Assembly: GCF_022605725.1 (NCBI RefSeq)
Contig: NC_065547.1
Location: 27,631,167 to 27,695,166 of the forward strand
Source of the DNA: Anthonomus grandis grandis
Taxonomy: Eukaryota; Arthropoda; Insecta; Coleoptera; Curculionidae
Reading direction: 5' to 3'
Length of the DNA: 64,000 nt
Part shown: piece after piece, positions 42,195 through 54,229 of the stretch
Numbering within the stretch: the stretch's first letter is position 1
How the letters are laid out: every line of letters begins with the position of its first letter
Made by a program: the position numbers and the translations under genes
The notes under the pieces: generated by a model
The model's input: the letters and a program-made list of their open reading frames with translations, nothing else
Databases searched by the model: none
What the model was told of the DNA's origin: nothing

Positions 42195-43825
42195 CGTGAC
42201 GTCACGACTCGAGGGTTCAGTCACAGCATAAAGAAACCAGCAGTCGCACTTCAATAAAAATACATTGGCTTGAATAAGCGAGTTCGGTGCATGTGTACTA
42301 ACGCAGGCGAGGCATTTTTGCTTATAGTAGGGATGCCGCTGACACTCGCTACGGTCCACGCGGCTTTTGCCTTGGCTAGAGCCGGACTTAAACATTTTTT
42401 TAGATGTTATTATCTTGTAAAATAAAAATACCTACATAGTACAAATATTGATTTTTTAATATAAATAAAGTTCATACATTAACAAAATATTTAAACAAAA
42501 ATAAACATCGCATTTCTACATCTAACAACGACGATATAGAAGAATACGTGCAGGAATTTAATTAGGTATGTACCATAAATTTAAGAGACCATTCTTTGAG
42601 TAATTTTAAAACAAAAAGTTCATATAAACATATGTCCAGAAATTCTTCGTTCTCAATATACAGGGTGTTAAAATTAAATTGTTAAACAACTAAAATATAC
42701 GCCACTGACTTTTGTGCAATTTTTATTATGTTCTGTGGATTATACAAATAAAACTCTTCTGTCTCTTGAATTTTTTTCGTATCTTGCTTAGTTAATAATG
42801 AATTCCAAATGAAACTTTTCCCCAAATTCCTTGTGTGATCCAGGGATATGCCATTAAGTGGACTTTTTTTTTCTCGAAATATAAGCGAGATACGAAAAAG
42901 TTGTATTTGTATTTGAGTAAATCAAATAACATATTAAAAATGGCACAAAATTCAGGTGCTCCAATTTTTTTGCCACAAATATTTCTTCAGGTACCGTTCG
43001 AGATTACACTGAACCTAATAAATTTAATCATGTTAGGGGTAAATTAGCTCCTTAATGTTATAAATAACACCGCCAGAGAACTTGCGGACCTATGTTCATA
43101 TGAACTTTTTGTCTTAAAATTACTCAAACAATCGCCTGTTAAATAATTTATGGTACATACTTAATTAACACCTGTATAGTAACGCTTTTAGATTAACATC
43201 TGACTACATAGTAGTTTAAGAATAACTAATTATACAAATAAAGTAATATTTCAAAACAAATAGAAAATCTTAGGCCAATAAATAAAGACAAATAGTTGGC
43301 AACAATTCAAAACAATTCTAACATCTGCGAATTTTTGTTATATTATTAAGTACCAACTAAAGTAAAAGTATACAATTTTGCAACTCTTTTAAATATGGCA
43401 ACACTGTTAAAATGGCAGAAATATAAATAATGTCCTTAAAAATCCAAAAAAAAAAAATATTACATTGCTGCAACTTTAATTGATGCTTAATTATGTTATT
43501 TAAGCCATACAGCCAAATTTGCAGCTATTAAAAACTTTGGCAAAGTCAATTATTTTGCTTCATTAATAATTTTTGACATACCCCTCTTTTAATACAAAAG
43601 TTTTTATAAAAAACGCTACGCTTTGTAAAAATGCTATTAAAATAGTCACTAAGTACGGCGCTGAACTAGGCGATACACCTATGAACACAGTTCGATAAAC
43701 AGTGAGCTCGGCATCCGGAGAACATGGCTGCGGCATGGCTAAGGATGCTATTAGTTCGCTTACATTTTCGAGCGGAGTGAGACTGCTGGTTTCTTTATGC
43801 TGTGGTTCAGTCAAAACGATCTGAG
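42195..43825. repeat. Inverted blocks flanking a foldback insertion
   Basis: CACAGCATAAAGAAACCAGC near 42223-42242 reappears inverted near 43787-43806, with partial similarity outside it. This may be the remains of a transposon of about 1.6 kb whose interior includes the foldback 42551-43176. Ends unclear. Confidence 0.45.
42551..43176. mobile_element. Foldback MITE with about 110-bp inverted repeats
   Basis: Left arm starts CAGGAATTTAATTAGGTATG; the right arm mirrors as CAGGTGTTAATTAAGTATG ending near 43176. TGAGTAATTTTAAAACAAAA and AAAAGTTCATATAAACATA are shared blocks. A CAGGGTGTT sequence at about 42661 may be a second, inner end. Non-coding. Confidence 0.7.
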
Positions 43826-43846
43826 ATCGTTTATTCTGTGGTTCAG
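43177..43846. other. Unassigned spacer left of the Mutator-like element
   Basis: AT-rich to 43650, then more balanced. A frame on the minus strand at 43563-43928 crosses the Mutator end and is therefore chance. No gene supported. Confidence 0.45.
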
Positions 43847-43855
43847 TGTCTGGTG

Positions 43856-43920
43856 GCATTTTCGCCGATCCTAATGGGTTCAGTAATGGAAAACGTGTAG
43901 GCGAATTTGATTGGTTAAAA
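43856..43920 (+). repeat. MULE left terminal inverted repeat
   Basis: Pairs with 47815-47881. GCATTTTCGCC...GGGTTCAGTAAT is identical in both, and GAATTTGATTGGTTAA aligns with AAATTTGATTGGTTAA. Confidence 0.85.
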
Positions 43921-44259
43921 GCGATCACGTGATACTTTTTTTTGTTTTTGTTTTTTACTCACTTTGCCGTGCAGGTTATTAGTGTTATTAAAGTGGTTAT
44001 TGATTATTAGGTCAGAGTTAAAATTGAAATTGAAAATCTACAGGAGGAAATAATAAAAAAATGGACGTAGATGAACATATATTGCTGAATTTACCATTAG
44101 GCTATACATATTTAGTAGTGTATACTAAAGGCAATTTATTTATAATACTGTAAAGGCTCTGGTTCACTAGCAAATCAGTTCAGTAGCAAATAGTGCATTA
44201 GACTTAATTAAACACTTTTAATAATTTTTTGAATTTTTAAAATATTATACTTTCAATAG

Positions 44260-46800
44260 GTTTGGCTTAAGAATTATGAGCAACACACGAAAACCAGCTG
44301 GAGAAAAGCTGCTACATATCCAAATTGTGGAAAAATTAATATTTACAAGGTTGATCTACGTTGCATTCATCTTACAGATAAAAGAGTCAAGGGAATAAGA
44401 TCTACACGAAATACAGATTGTCCAGCAAAGCTTAATATTGTCATTAAAAGGTTTGTAATATTTTAAAGCTAAAATCTTAACTTCGACAAGGTCATAACCC
44501 TTCATCGGCCTTGCATTGTTTAAAAACAGATTTGTTGCTGGAAAATCCAGAAAATTATTATGAAATGGCAGCAAATTCTCATTATGTCCCGACAACAATT
44601 TATGTTTATTTCAAACCATTTATGTTTCTGTAGCACATAAATTGTTTGAAAAGGAGTTTTCAAAAGAGCATGGATGTTTTACAGGTAATTTTACTTAACA
44701 TTTTGCTGTCACTTTAAAGTACAAAGTGGTAGATCCAGGGTTCATTTTAGAGAGTTACAATATCTACATATATAAACATACAGGGTTGTACAAAAAGACA
44801 TAAGGTTGTATCGTAATGAAAAAAAATATTACTGTGAGGCTGCGAGAGCTGGTGTTTAACTCGTTTAACTAACTAAAACATAAACTATTAGTTATATTAA
44901 CTAAAACATAAACAAATAATCAAACTGAAAAACCTGGATCTACCTATGCAGTGGTGGGTTTTAACGATAAACCTATTTTATTTTAGGAAATTTGTTGTTA
45001 GAAAATTTAAAAGCAAAATTGGATGAATACACTAAAACATATAATCAAGGAAGAGCAAAGCTTTGCAAAACCAAAGATGATAATCACTATTTTGTAGTTT
45101 TGTGTACTCCAATTATGTCTCGAGCTCATCAAAACATAAGTCAAAGTCGAGAGTTGGTAATGGTCGATGCTTCTGGTGGAATGGACAAACAGAGACATCG
45201 AGTATATTTCTTTATAACACTAACAGTGGCAGGTGGCTTGCCACTTGGAGTCATCATAACTGATACTGAAAAGGAGTATGTTTTTGATGAAGCATTACAG
45301 GAAATGAAAAATATATTACCGCCTGACTCATTTTATAAACAAAGATACCCTACAGTTTTTTTAACTGACAATGACCTAAAAGAAAGAAATCCCTTAAAAA
45401 AAAAATTTGCTGGTTCTGTGCTTTTGTTGTGCCAATTTCATTTTTTAAAAGCATGTTGGCCTTGGTTATGTGACACCAAGCATGGCATTTTGCAATCTAA
45501 TCGACAAGAGCTATATTTCATGATAAAAAACATTGTTTATGCTTTAAATGTAGAAGAAGCTTTAAAGCACCATACAGTAATTCTCAACAGTAATGACTCA
45601 AAAAAGTATCCTCTTTTCATAAACCATTATTTAAAATTATGGAATTACAAAGAGGACTGGGCTACCTGTTATCGACAAAAATATATGTTAAGAGGTAGTA
45701 ACACAACAAATTATATAGAGGTGGTTTTCCGAATTCTAAAGGACTGTATCCTAAACAGATGGCCTTTAGTATCATTCAGCTGGTTGACTATATTCTTACT
45801 CGCTATGAAATGTATATGGAAAAAAGACTCAGATTTCACGAATGGTCGATACGCAAAAGCTATGTTAAAAAGGATGTTACCCAAACAAAGAGGCAATATG
45901 TCCTATGAGATTCAGAGATGTATTGATATGCAGGGTGTTTTTAACCTAATTTCTAGTGAAAATAAGAACCAATATTGGGTAGACATTATTAATGGTACCT
46001 GCTCTTGTGCTAAAGGCACAACAGGCAGTTTATGTTCACATGCATCCGCTGTGATTCTTCATATGGAAGACAAGCTTGAGAGTGGTTTTAATTTAGTTTC
46101 TGAGAATGCCAAACAAACAATGTATTACATAGCCACAGGAAAAAAGTGCCCTAGTAATTGGTTAAAGCCGCTGAAAGAAATTCCTGTCCCCGTAAGCAAT
46201 ACAGAAATATTTGAAAGTAATAACGTCCTTAGTAACCCAAGTAGTAACGTACTGACGCCTTTGGAAATTCCCGAGAAAACTTATAAAGAACCCTTGAGTA
46301 CTTTAATTCAAAAGAAGGATGAAAACAATATTTTTGAGCTATTGCATACAGAAAAAATGGAACTTGAAAATTTGTTTGATAGAATAACAAAAGGTGTACA
46401 AAACCAACCAAATATTTTTGTCCCAGCAGTGCAAAAAATTATGAGTAATACGAAAAAATTTGCAAACACAGAAACTGGTCTTATTAGTGCATTACTTACA
46501 TTTGGTAAATATAGTGGACTTGTACCTTTTAAAAATGGAAAGAAAACAGCACAAAATAAACAATTAAGAAGAAAACATTCCTCATTTATAGGTGTTCAAC
46601 CTACAGCAATTGGTCGACGTAAAAAGTGTTTAAGCGGAAAAATTATATCAGCTGGTCGTCCTAGGCAAGGTATAAAACTTAATGTCAATTTACAAGATCA
46701 CCATTACACTAAATTTAATTCTTTAACTGTTAACAAAAAAACCACACAATTTACAAACTGCAGTTTATTTAAACAAAAGTATTGGTGTTACGAAATGTAA
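44260..46800 (+). CDS. MULE transposase (WRKY-like finger, DDE, SWIM), spliced
   Basis: Exon 44260-44450 reads WLKNYEQHT, SWRKAATYPNCGKINIYK, LRCIHLTDKRVKG and STRNTDCPAKL: a FAR1/WRKY-like zinc fold (C, C, H, C spacing). A middle segment about 44518-44690 is out of frame in part (ENPENYYEMAANSHYVPTT). The main exon, from about 44985 (ATG-like start 44992) to TAA at 46798, is 602 open codons. It has VMVDASGG (Asp59), LTDND (Asp126), a CQFH motif (147-150), NYIEVVFR (Glu243) and a SWIM finger C-S-C...LCSH (337-350). All catalytic positions of MULE transposases are present. The basic C-terminus (RRKHSS, GRRKKCLSGK) may help DNA binding. The middle exon casts doubt on full function. Confidence 0.88.
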
Positions 46801-47814
46801 AAAAATTTAAAATATATTCGGGTTTTAAAACAACGTCTGTATTGCTGATATATTTTAAACATTGTAACTTTTTATAGAAAAATGTGTAAATTCTTAATAA
46901 TTAAAGTTTAAGTACACCGGACAAATATATTTGTATTTTAATTTAAATAAAAGTTCCTGGTCTAAAATTTGTTTTATTTGTTTACTTATTTTCGAGAGTA
47001 TTTTACCCCAAATATATATATGTAACTATCTAGAAAGGTAGCTTAGTAGGTATAGTAGATATAACTACCGAGGTAGCTAGTTATATCTGTGATTTTACAT
47101 TAAGTAGCCATATTTTTAATAAGTGCATTTCTCTCACTAAAATAATAATTATTAAATAATAAAATAGTTCCTAAATATCATGTCAGTACTAAATACATAT
47201 ATTATTTTTTAATACATGTATAATATGTATCCTTACTTGCGATATTTTAGGATTATGAATAGATTTCAGTTTCTTTTTGCTATAAACAACTGAAAATGTA
47301 CTAAAACGTCGAAAATTCGATTTAAGCAACAAACATTTTCCTAATTTCGTTTTTCTCCGTGGTGAATATGCGTTTACTTTTTACCAGTTTATTATCACCT
47401 TCGAATTTGGACACACACTTAATAAGAATTACACCTTAAAAGAACAGCACAAAACATAAGAATGTTAGTTTTATATTTGAGCAAAATCGCAATAAGGGGA
47501 GAGGGGTCGTAAACTATAGGGTGTATTTTATTGTGGCATTTAATATGTCCCAGAGCAATATGGGAACATATTTATAGAAACACCGAGATAATTTATATTT
47601 CTTGTAATGTTTCGTAGGAACATTACAAAAGAATATAAATTAACTCCCATAAACATTATAAAAACAACCATGTAGGTATACGCATATATCTAAAAACGTT
47701 CATTAATAATTATAATTTTATATACTGATGCTTTAGCGAGAATTCGAATTATTTTAAAATATCAGGATCTTTTATTTTTATTTCAATGCATAAATATTTA
47801 AAAACGGGCACGAA
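46801..47814 (+). other. MULE 3' non-coding region
   Basis: AT-rich. Contains AATAAA near 46947. A small inverted repeat occurs near 47036-47090 (AGGTAGCTTAGTAGG...). No ORF. Confidence 0.5.
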
Positions 47815-47881
47815 ATTCTTAACCAATCAAATTTGCTTAAATGCCTCCTATTACTGAACCCATTAGGATCGGCGAAAATGC
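47815..47881 (-). repeat. MULE right terminal inverted repeat
   Basis: Mirror of 43856-43920; outermost base at 47881, followed by TGTCTGGTC. Confidence 0.85.
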
Positions 47882-47888
47882 TGTCTGG

Positions 47889-47970
47889 TCGACATCAGGA
47901 ACCAATTCGAGAACGCAGCATATGTCGTTTGCCAGCAACCTATTTATAGTCCGCGCTTGTTGTTATTTTA
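47889..47970 (+). repeat. Partial copy of the 57784-59034 foldback terminal repeat
   Basis: AGAACGCAGCATATGTCG, TTGCCAGCAACC and TATAGTCCGCGC match the left arm at 57830-57895. The MULE and the mariner appear to have inserted in or beside this older element. Confidence 0.7.
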
Positions 47971-48335
47971 TACAGGGTGAGTTTTTTAAAGTGTTACAAT
48001 GCGATATGTCAAAAACGGCTGCAAATTTTTTTTTGACATTTTGGTGACATTTCAAGCATACCGGGGGGCACTTTTTGTGATATTTTTGACATTTGTCGCT
48101 TCACCCCCCTAAGGGGGGGGGGGAGGGTCACTTCCTTATTTTAAATGGAATGACGTGTTTTTTATTCTTAAATACGAATCTACATAAAATATGAAGTCTG
48201 TTTACAAAAAATTTTTAAAATTGCTCTGCTGGTTACGGAATTATGATCAAAAATGTTTTGATTAAATTTAAAAATAATTCGAATATTCTACTACAATAAA
48301 AACAAATTATTTCCTACTTTTTAACTATTTATCGT

Positions 48336-49459
48336 CTATGTATTATGCCTAAGGAGCTGTTCGAAGTGACCGCCTTCGACTTCCAAACACTTTCTTATCC
48401 TTTCTTGACATGAGTTTCGTACCCGCTGTAACATTGCTGGTGTCACTAATGAACAAGCAAAACGAATCCTGTTCTTCATGTCCTCTGGAGTTGTAGGTGC
48501 ACTAGCCATTACTTTGTCTTTTATAAATCCCCATAAAAAAAAGTCAAGGGGGGTCAAATCTGGCGAACGAGCAGGCCAGTTGACAGGACCACCTCGACCA
48601 ATCCACCTGTTTTCAAAAATCTCATTTAAATAAGTACGGGCCTGTATGGCATAATGGGGTGGAGCTCCATCCTGCTGAAACCATACGTTAGGATTTAAAT
48701 TGTGGTTTAGTAGACGAGGTAACTGATTTCTTAAAAAATCTGTGTAGACCTGTCCATTTAAATGACCTTGGAAAAAATGCGGACCAATAACTCTATCCTC
48801 GAAAATACCACACCATACGTTCACAGACCAGGGATGTTGATTTGGTACAGTTCTCATCCAGTGAGGATTATTTGCTGCCCAGTAATGCATGTTGTGGCTG
48901 TTTACCTTTTAGAAAAACAAACAACCAAAACTTGAATATGTTCTAATTTAAATAAGTTAAATCTTACCTGCCCGCAATTATTAAAAGAAGCCTCATCAGA
49001 AAAAATAACGTTTCTCAAAAAATGGTTATTTTCACGCATTTTTGTTGAAATCCAAGTGCAAAAATTAATGCGATTCTCAAAATCATGTCCGTAAAGCTCT
49101 TGATGAAGTGTAATGTGGTAAGGATGAAACTTGTACCGGTGCAGAATTGTTATAATTGATGATTGACTAATTCCAGCATCTAAAGCAAGTCGCCTGGTAC
49201 TGATTTAAGGATCAATAGCTACTGCTCCTAATACAGCAACTGCCTTATTTTCATCTGTTTGCGTTTTAATCCGATTTCGTCGTTTACTTTTTAGACTACC
49301 AGTCATACGACTTCTGGTCTCCAGTCTCTTAAAGGCCATATGAGATTTTGGAATATCCGGAAACCTCTCGGCCCACACTACTGCAGCCTCCCTATAATTT
49401 TTTCTGCACTCCCCCAAAATTAACAACATATCTACTTCTACACTGAAATTCGCTTCCAT
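48336..49459 (-). pseudogene. DD41D mariner transposase, one in-frame stop
   Basis: Exon 1 is 49459-48968; intron 48967-48906 (62 bp, GT-AG); exon 2 is 48905-48336. The N-terminus (LLILGECRKNYREAAVVWAE) is the HTH DUF4817-type domain, and SQSSIITILHRYKFHPY is the second HTH. The catalytic first Asp is in VIFSDEASF, the second in VWFQQDGAPPH. The third is the Asp of LTPLDFFLWG, with 41 residues between the last two, hence DD41D. A single TAA at 49205-49207, in an otherwise open frame, interrupts exon 1. One change inactivated an otherwise complete gene. Confidence 0.9.
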
Positions 49460-49522
49460 TTTTTTAACACAATTTACTTGTTAATAACACGTCAAAATTT
49501 TTATGTGACACTGCTTGTTATG

Positions 49523-49602
49523 TTGCCATGGAAATCCTACTGTTACTAGGATTTTCATTTCCATCCATACTAGTAAAGTAAACAGTAGGATTTCCATGGC
49601 AA
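49523..49602. repeat. 22-bp perfect inverted repeat upstream of the mariner transposase
   Basis: TTGCCATGGAAATCCTACTG (first 20 of 22) at 49523-49544 mirrors 49581-49602, with a 36-bp spacer that has an ACTAG/CTAGT pair of its own. It is about 65 bp before the ATG, inside the element, between it and the terminal repeat. Confidence 0.9.
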
Positions 49603-49937
49603 CCGACTGTTATTATGGTAAAATATTCGAATTATTTTTAAATTTAATCAAAACATTTTTGATCATAATTCCGTAACCAGCAGAGCAATTTTAAAAATTT
49701 TTTGTAAACATACTTCATATTTTATGTAGATTCGTATTTAAGAATAAAAAACACGTCATTCCATTTAAAATAAGGAAGTGACCCTCCCCCCCTCTTAGGG
49801 GGGTGAAGGGACAAATGTCAAAAATATCACAAAAAGTGCCCCCCCGGTATACTTGAAATGTCACCAAAATGTCAAAAAAAAATTTGCTGCCGTTTTTGAC
49901 ATATCGCATTGTAACACTTTAAAAAACTCACCCTGTA

Positions 49938-50410
49938 GAGACCGTATCTTCTGGAATTCCCAAGGAATTTTAATAATTTTTTTGTCCAGATATTAACAAT
50001 GAATAACTACATCTGTTTATAGTAACTTTGTTAATTAGTCTCAAAGTATATATTATTAGCAAATAAAATACATTTTTAAAGAGTACATTTTTAGCTCATA
50101 CAATATACAAAACATTAAAAAAAAGAAAAAAGCGACGAAACCTATACCAAATGCACCAAGGTTGCCAAATTGACTGTTGCTACAAAAAATTTCTAGAGTG
50201 TTACATATTTTCACAGCTGACTTTACTCAAACTGCGAAACGATAACATCGGCAACATGGCTTTCAGATCCGTTTTCATTTCAGTTCTGATGGGACTTAAA
50301 GGGGATCGTTTAAATTCCTCTTTTAAATTTGAGTTTTTAATTGAAGTTTCGGAAAGAAAAGTGACTACATTATTAAGAAATTACTAAGTCTTAGTAAAAT
50401 CTCCCAGCCA
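49938..50410. other. Spacer
   Basis: AT-rich. A 78-codon frame (50151-50387) shows no motif and is not called. Confidence 0.5.
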
Positions 50411-50700
50411 GTGTCGGTGTGTTATATACACGAACTTAAAAATATACCTGGACTGCTAATGCATATGACCACGATACCCAAAAATGACCACTGCATGGTG
50501 GCCGCCATTTTTATAGTGGTTGTGTCCTTTTGATGTTGGTCACTCTGAAAATTTTTAGTGTTGCCAACAAAAAATATATTAAATAACGGTAATGAAGTTG
50601 ACATTTGACGTGTGAGTATAGCGGATTGCCTAGTTTTTGACGATTTGTAAACGACGCTTGGGTATATTGTCTGGAAGAGGCGATGTACCTTTCTCCTTAT
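50411..50700 (+). repeat. Inverted repeat copy i
   Basis: Left copy of the 280-bp terminal repeat described for the composite. It contains ACGAACTTAAAAATATACCT, which the 51340-51480 copy shares and the 57096-57375 copy has in a shortened form. Confidence 0.85.
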
Positions 50701-51339
50701 TTAATACGTGAATAATGTATCACCATCTTTATTTAAAGGTATTTTGTATTTGGTTCAGTTTCTCAAAACCGAATTATTATTTATTGTGAATTGTCCGTCA
50801 GTGTTGTTTATAATAGAATAATATATTGAGTTGTTGACAGAATAATATATTTTTTCTATATAAACCCTTTATAATTACAAACCCTCATAAAATCATCTAT
50901 ATTTTGATTCTTATATATGGTTGTACCTATTAATGTGGAAACACTGTACATGGAAGGAAAGTAAAACTTGTAATAGTAAAAATAGAAAGAAAATACATAA
51001 GTGTTTTTAACTGAATTTGTTAGGTAAATACAAGCAAAAATTTAAATGAATATCATGATTTTCATGGTATTAGGATTTATAAAATTCAAGATTATCAGAA
51101 TGATAAAACAAATATTTTACAGTGCACGCATCTGACGCATCTATTCCAAGTTGATTGAAACTTTGTCTCATTTTAGGTGAAGATTACTTTCTTTCATAAA
51201 TTTTAACAAAATTTTTAAAGAAGTACTAGAAAAATCACAGATCTAACGCAACTATCTTAAATTCTTACCTATATGTAACTTTCTGTTTTGTATTTTTGTA
51301 AATATAACCTCTCAAAAACTTTAATTGTTTTGTTTCCCT

Positions 51340-51480
51340 ACAGTTGGCACAATTAAAATTTGTCAGAGTGACCAACATCGAAAGGACACAATCACGAAAA
51401 ATGGCGGCCCCCTAGTAGTGGTCATTTACCTTTCATTGAATTGGCAGTCCAGGTATATTTTTAAGTTCGTGGTTATATAC
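51340..51480 (-). repeat. Inverted repeat copy ii, internal
   Basis: About 140 bp resembling the outer end of copy i (GAGTGACCAACATCGAAAGG, then CAGTCCAGGTATATTTTTAA). It could pair with copy i as an older, 1.1-kb non-autonomous element. Confidence 0.8.
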
Positions 51481-51846
51481 TATAAAAACCTTGTTTGTCA
51501 ACAGAAACAGGTGGAGCCGGCCGGCTTCTTAAGTAGGTCATTGTGCTATTTATTAAATTTTCAAGTTTATTTTACATATCACTTTTAAGATTTTTGTGTT
51601 GTGCTCTCATCTGGGTGATTTAGAATTTTTTGTGAATATCTTGCGTTCCACTAAAACTAGAAACTTATGCCTCAGAGCCAAGGTTAATGCTTTATTCACA
51701 TCAAAAAATGTAGGTTTTGTTTTATTTATAAACATATTTGGAGGAAATCTGGTAAGGAAAACCCATAGTATTAGTAAGTATAGGTAAATCTATTAGCTTT
51801 ATTTATATATAGAAATTCATTGAAGAATTTTTTTGCCTTTTGAAAC

Positions 51847-53023
51847 ATGCCAAGTCCCTGCTGTGTTCCCGGTTATAAATCTAATTACAAAAGTAGTTTA
51901 AGAGCAGGGGAGGCAAGTATTTCTGTTTTTGGCTTCCCCAAAGATGAACAACTTTAACAAAATTAAATGTCTAAAAGCCATACCTAGAGATAATTGGGCT
52001 CCTACTCATTATTCTGTGGTTTGTGCCAAGCATTTTGACCCGAATGATATTATCCATGAAGATGATTATCTTTTACCTGATAGCACACTCACTACGATTA
52101 GAATTAAAACAAGATTAGTTTGCTCAATTTTTTTCAAATTTACCTGCATATTTAACAAAAACAGTGCCTCTTCCTAGAAAAAGTCAAGACAAAAGAAATA
52201 GTGAACAACAAAAACATAAAGAACTTGCCAATGAAGCCTCTGAGCAACTTGATTTCATAACAAATTTTCAAGATCTTATTTTTCCCAAAAAATTCTAATA
52301 TCTGACCTGTGGAATGTAAAAATTGTTGAGGATACAAAACTATATTTCTATATTTTAAACTTGAATGATGCTTGTATAAATATTATTAATCAAATGTCAA
52401 TAGATAGCGACCTACATGTTAAAGTCTTTTTAAAAAACAATGAGTTGTCCCAAAATGACCTAAAATGGATTTTACCTTTCGAATTGATATTAGGTAGGTG
52501 GTCTCATCTTGAAAATCTATTAACTAGGTATAAGTCTTCTGATTATTATGAGCTTAATAAACCATACTTTTCATCTCTAGAGAAGTTTCATGACTTCATT
52601 AACCAGTTCAGATTTCTTAAAACAGGCGGTTAATTTATTGGAAACTTCTGATTCACAGAACTTAGAGGATGAAAAAGATAGTGACATTTGTAATCGAGTA
52701 ATACTTTTAATAGACCAAATAAATTTACTTATTTTAAAGCAAAAACGTTATACGTTATTGCCCATCAACTATAGTAATGTCTTTTATGTTTTATATTAAT
52801 ATCTCCTTGTGCATATGAATTGCTTAAAGATAATTTTAATCTACCCACCAAGAGGTACCTACAGTATCTATCTTCTTGCTTTGATGTGTCACCAAATTCT
52901 GACTTAAATAAAACTAACGACACCACTAATTATTTAAACATTGTATCCACTTCTTTAGCACCGACTGAGAAAGTTGTTAATTTATTAATTGATGAAATTT
53001 ATATAGCTAAAAGACTAGACTAA
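51847..53023 (+). pseudogene. P-like transposase, THAP domain and N-terminal part
   Basis: Frame 1 starts MPSPCCVPGYKSNYKSS with VFGFPKDEQL (zinc cysteines and FP motif of THAP). A frameshift near 51945 leads to KCLKAIPRDNWAPTHYSVVCAKHF (Trp and C-x2-H) and DYLLPDSTLT. Later frames read SDLWNVKIVEDTKLYFYILNL, PTKRYLQYLSSCFDVSP, and PTEKVVNLLIDEIYIAK, where LIDEIYI carries the first catalytic Asp of the P-element/THAP9 RNase H fold. It stops at 53021-53023; the remaining catalytic core is missing. At least four frames are used, so it is dead. It is unlike the THAP gene at 13737-15185 in sequence. Confidence 0.8.
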
Positions 53024-53437
53024 AGAGAAAAAAGTGTAATAATGCATTTATATAATTATTAACGGCGCCTATATATATTTGAAACAATAAATCAATCACA
53101 TAAATAAAATATTCTCATTTGTAAATAAAGCAAAATCAAAATTGAACGTCCATCTCTGCAGAGCCGCGCTTTCAAAGCGTAAACGGATACACCAAAACGG
53201 CTCCGAATTTCCCACGTGGTGCGACGTTGCCAACTGTTATTTCGCGACGTAAAGTCGGTTGTGATATTTTGAACTTATCTTAACATTTTTATATTTTATT
53301 TAATGTTTTAACAAGGATGTACAACTGTTAATTTTTTAAATTTTTTTGCAAAATCTCTTCTTATAATATAGTAGTACTTTTTGTATTTTTTCTTATTTAA
53401 TTTCAGAAACCCAGAAATATGTATCTAGTCGGAAATG
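53024..53437. other. Spacer after the P-like gene
   Basis: AATAAA near 53087 may be the old polyadenylation signal. A GC-richer part at 53150-53260 has no recognisable content. Confidence 0.4.
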
Positions 53438-53642
53438 TACGGGTATTTCAGAAATTATAGTACGCAAACAGAAAAAGGGGCAAATCGAGGAATTTATTTA
53501 ATATGGGGCCAAAAAAAGTCCCAACTTAACACTGTTTCAATCTGCCTGAAAAAGTGTTAGATTGGGACTTTCTTGTCCTCAAATTAAGTAGAGTCTTTGA
53601 TTTGTCACTTTTTTTATTTTCGTACTATTATTTCTGAAAGAA
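53438..53642. mobile_element. Palindromic MITE, 205 bp
   Basis: TTTCAGAAATTATAGTACG at the left mirrors CGTACTATTATTTCTGAAA at the right. An inner pair, AAGTCCCAAC...AACACT and AGTGTTA...TTGGGACTT (53518-53574), makes the whole element one imperfect hairpin. Non-coding. Confidence 0.85.
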
Positions 53643-54229
53643 CCTAGCATTGGCCACTAATTTTAAGCGCACGGTATAGTAAAGCGAAATTCAAATTTAC
53701 CATTTGGGCCATGTCAAATTTTAAATTACCCTCTATTATGACATCACAAACCCATTTTCACTTCCGGTTAGTACTACTCTTCGAAATTCAGAGGGCGCAA
53801 CAGTCAATTTAGTGTTCTATTGGCTCTTACAGGAGTTTCCTGTTTAAGTAGTATTAATCTATTATATTTTTAGGTATAACTTGATAAGCTGTTGGCGGGA
53901 AATTTGAATTTCTTTTTCTTGTTGAAGTTTTGATAGTGTAATATTTAATCAAATGAGAGACTTACGACTATAAATAAATTATATTATGATTATTGATATA
54001 TAACTCATTTTTTTGTAATATTTAAACTGTTAAAAAATCCCAGTTTAATAAACAATTGACATTATATTTTTAATAGAGTATATCATTGGGTTCTTATCAT
54101 TCTATAAAAGAATTTTTGGTAAATATGTGCTTTTCTAAGCCTTTGCTTTTTTATTTAATTTATTTAATCATATAATTTGTGGGGATAAATGTAAAGAGCA
54201 ATATTTTGACTTAACATTTCGAGAGGTTT
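53643..54229. other. Spacer
   Basis: AT-rich, no gene or repeat recognised. Confidence 0.5.

Larger units (their letters stand above)
43856..47881 (+). mobile_element. Mutator-like element (MULE), 4.0 kb
   Basis: Inverted ends of about 63 bp, GCATTTTCGCCGATCCTAAT at 43856 and its mirror at 47881, roughly 80% alike. A target duplication of 8-9 bp flanks it: TGTCTGGTG (43847-43855) and TGTCTGGTC (47882-47890). It contains a spliced MULE transposase gene. The long open main exon suggests a recent insertion. Confidence 0.88.
47973..49935 (-). mobile_element. DD41D mariner (rosa-like), 1.96 kb, long inverted repeats
   Basis: Ends CAGGGTGAGTTTTTTAAAGT at 47973 and mirror at 49935, with TA at 47971-47972 and 49936-49937. 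The inverted repeats run about 320 bp (47973-48290, 49620-49935) and are close to identical, including a CCCCCCTAAGGGGGG-type tract. They flank a transposase gene with one intron. Confidence 0.93.

Noticed and set aside
42183..42395. 70-codon minus-strand frame
   Set aside because: Overlaps the inverted block near 42220 and has no recognisable domain.
43563..43928. 121-codon minus-strand frame
   Set aside because: It crosses the MULE end and target duplication, so it cannot be an old gene.
50151..50387. 78-codon plus-strand frame
   Set aside because: No motif; lies in unassigned spacer.
51847..53023. THAP gene as a host transcription factor
   Set aside because: Downstream frames match the P-element/THAP9 transposase layout and carry many frameshifts, so a dead transposon gene is the simpler reading.
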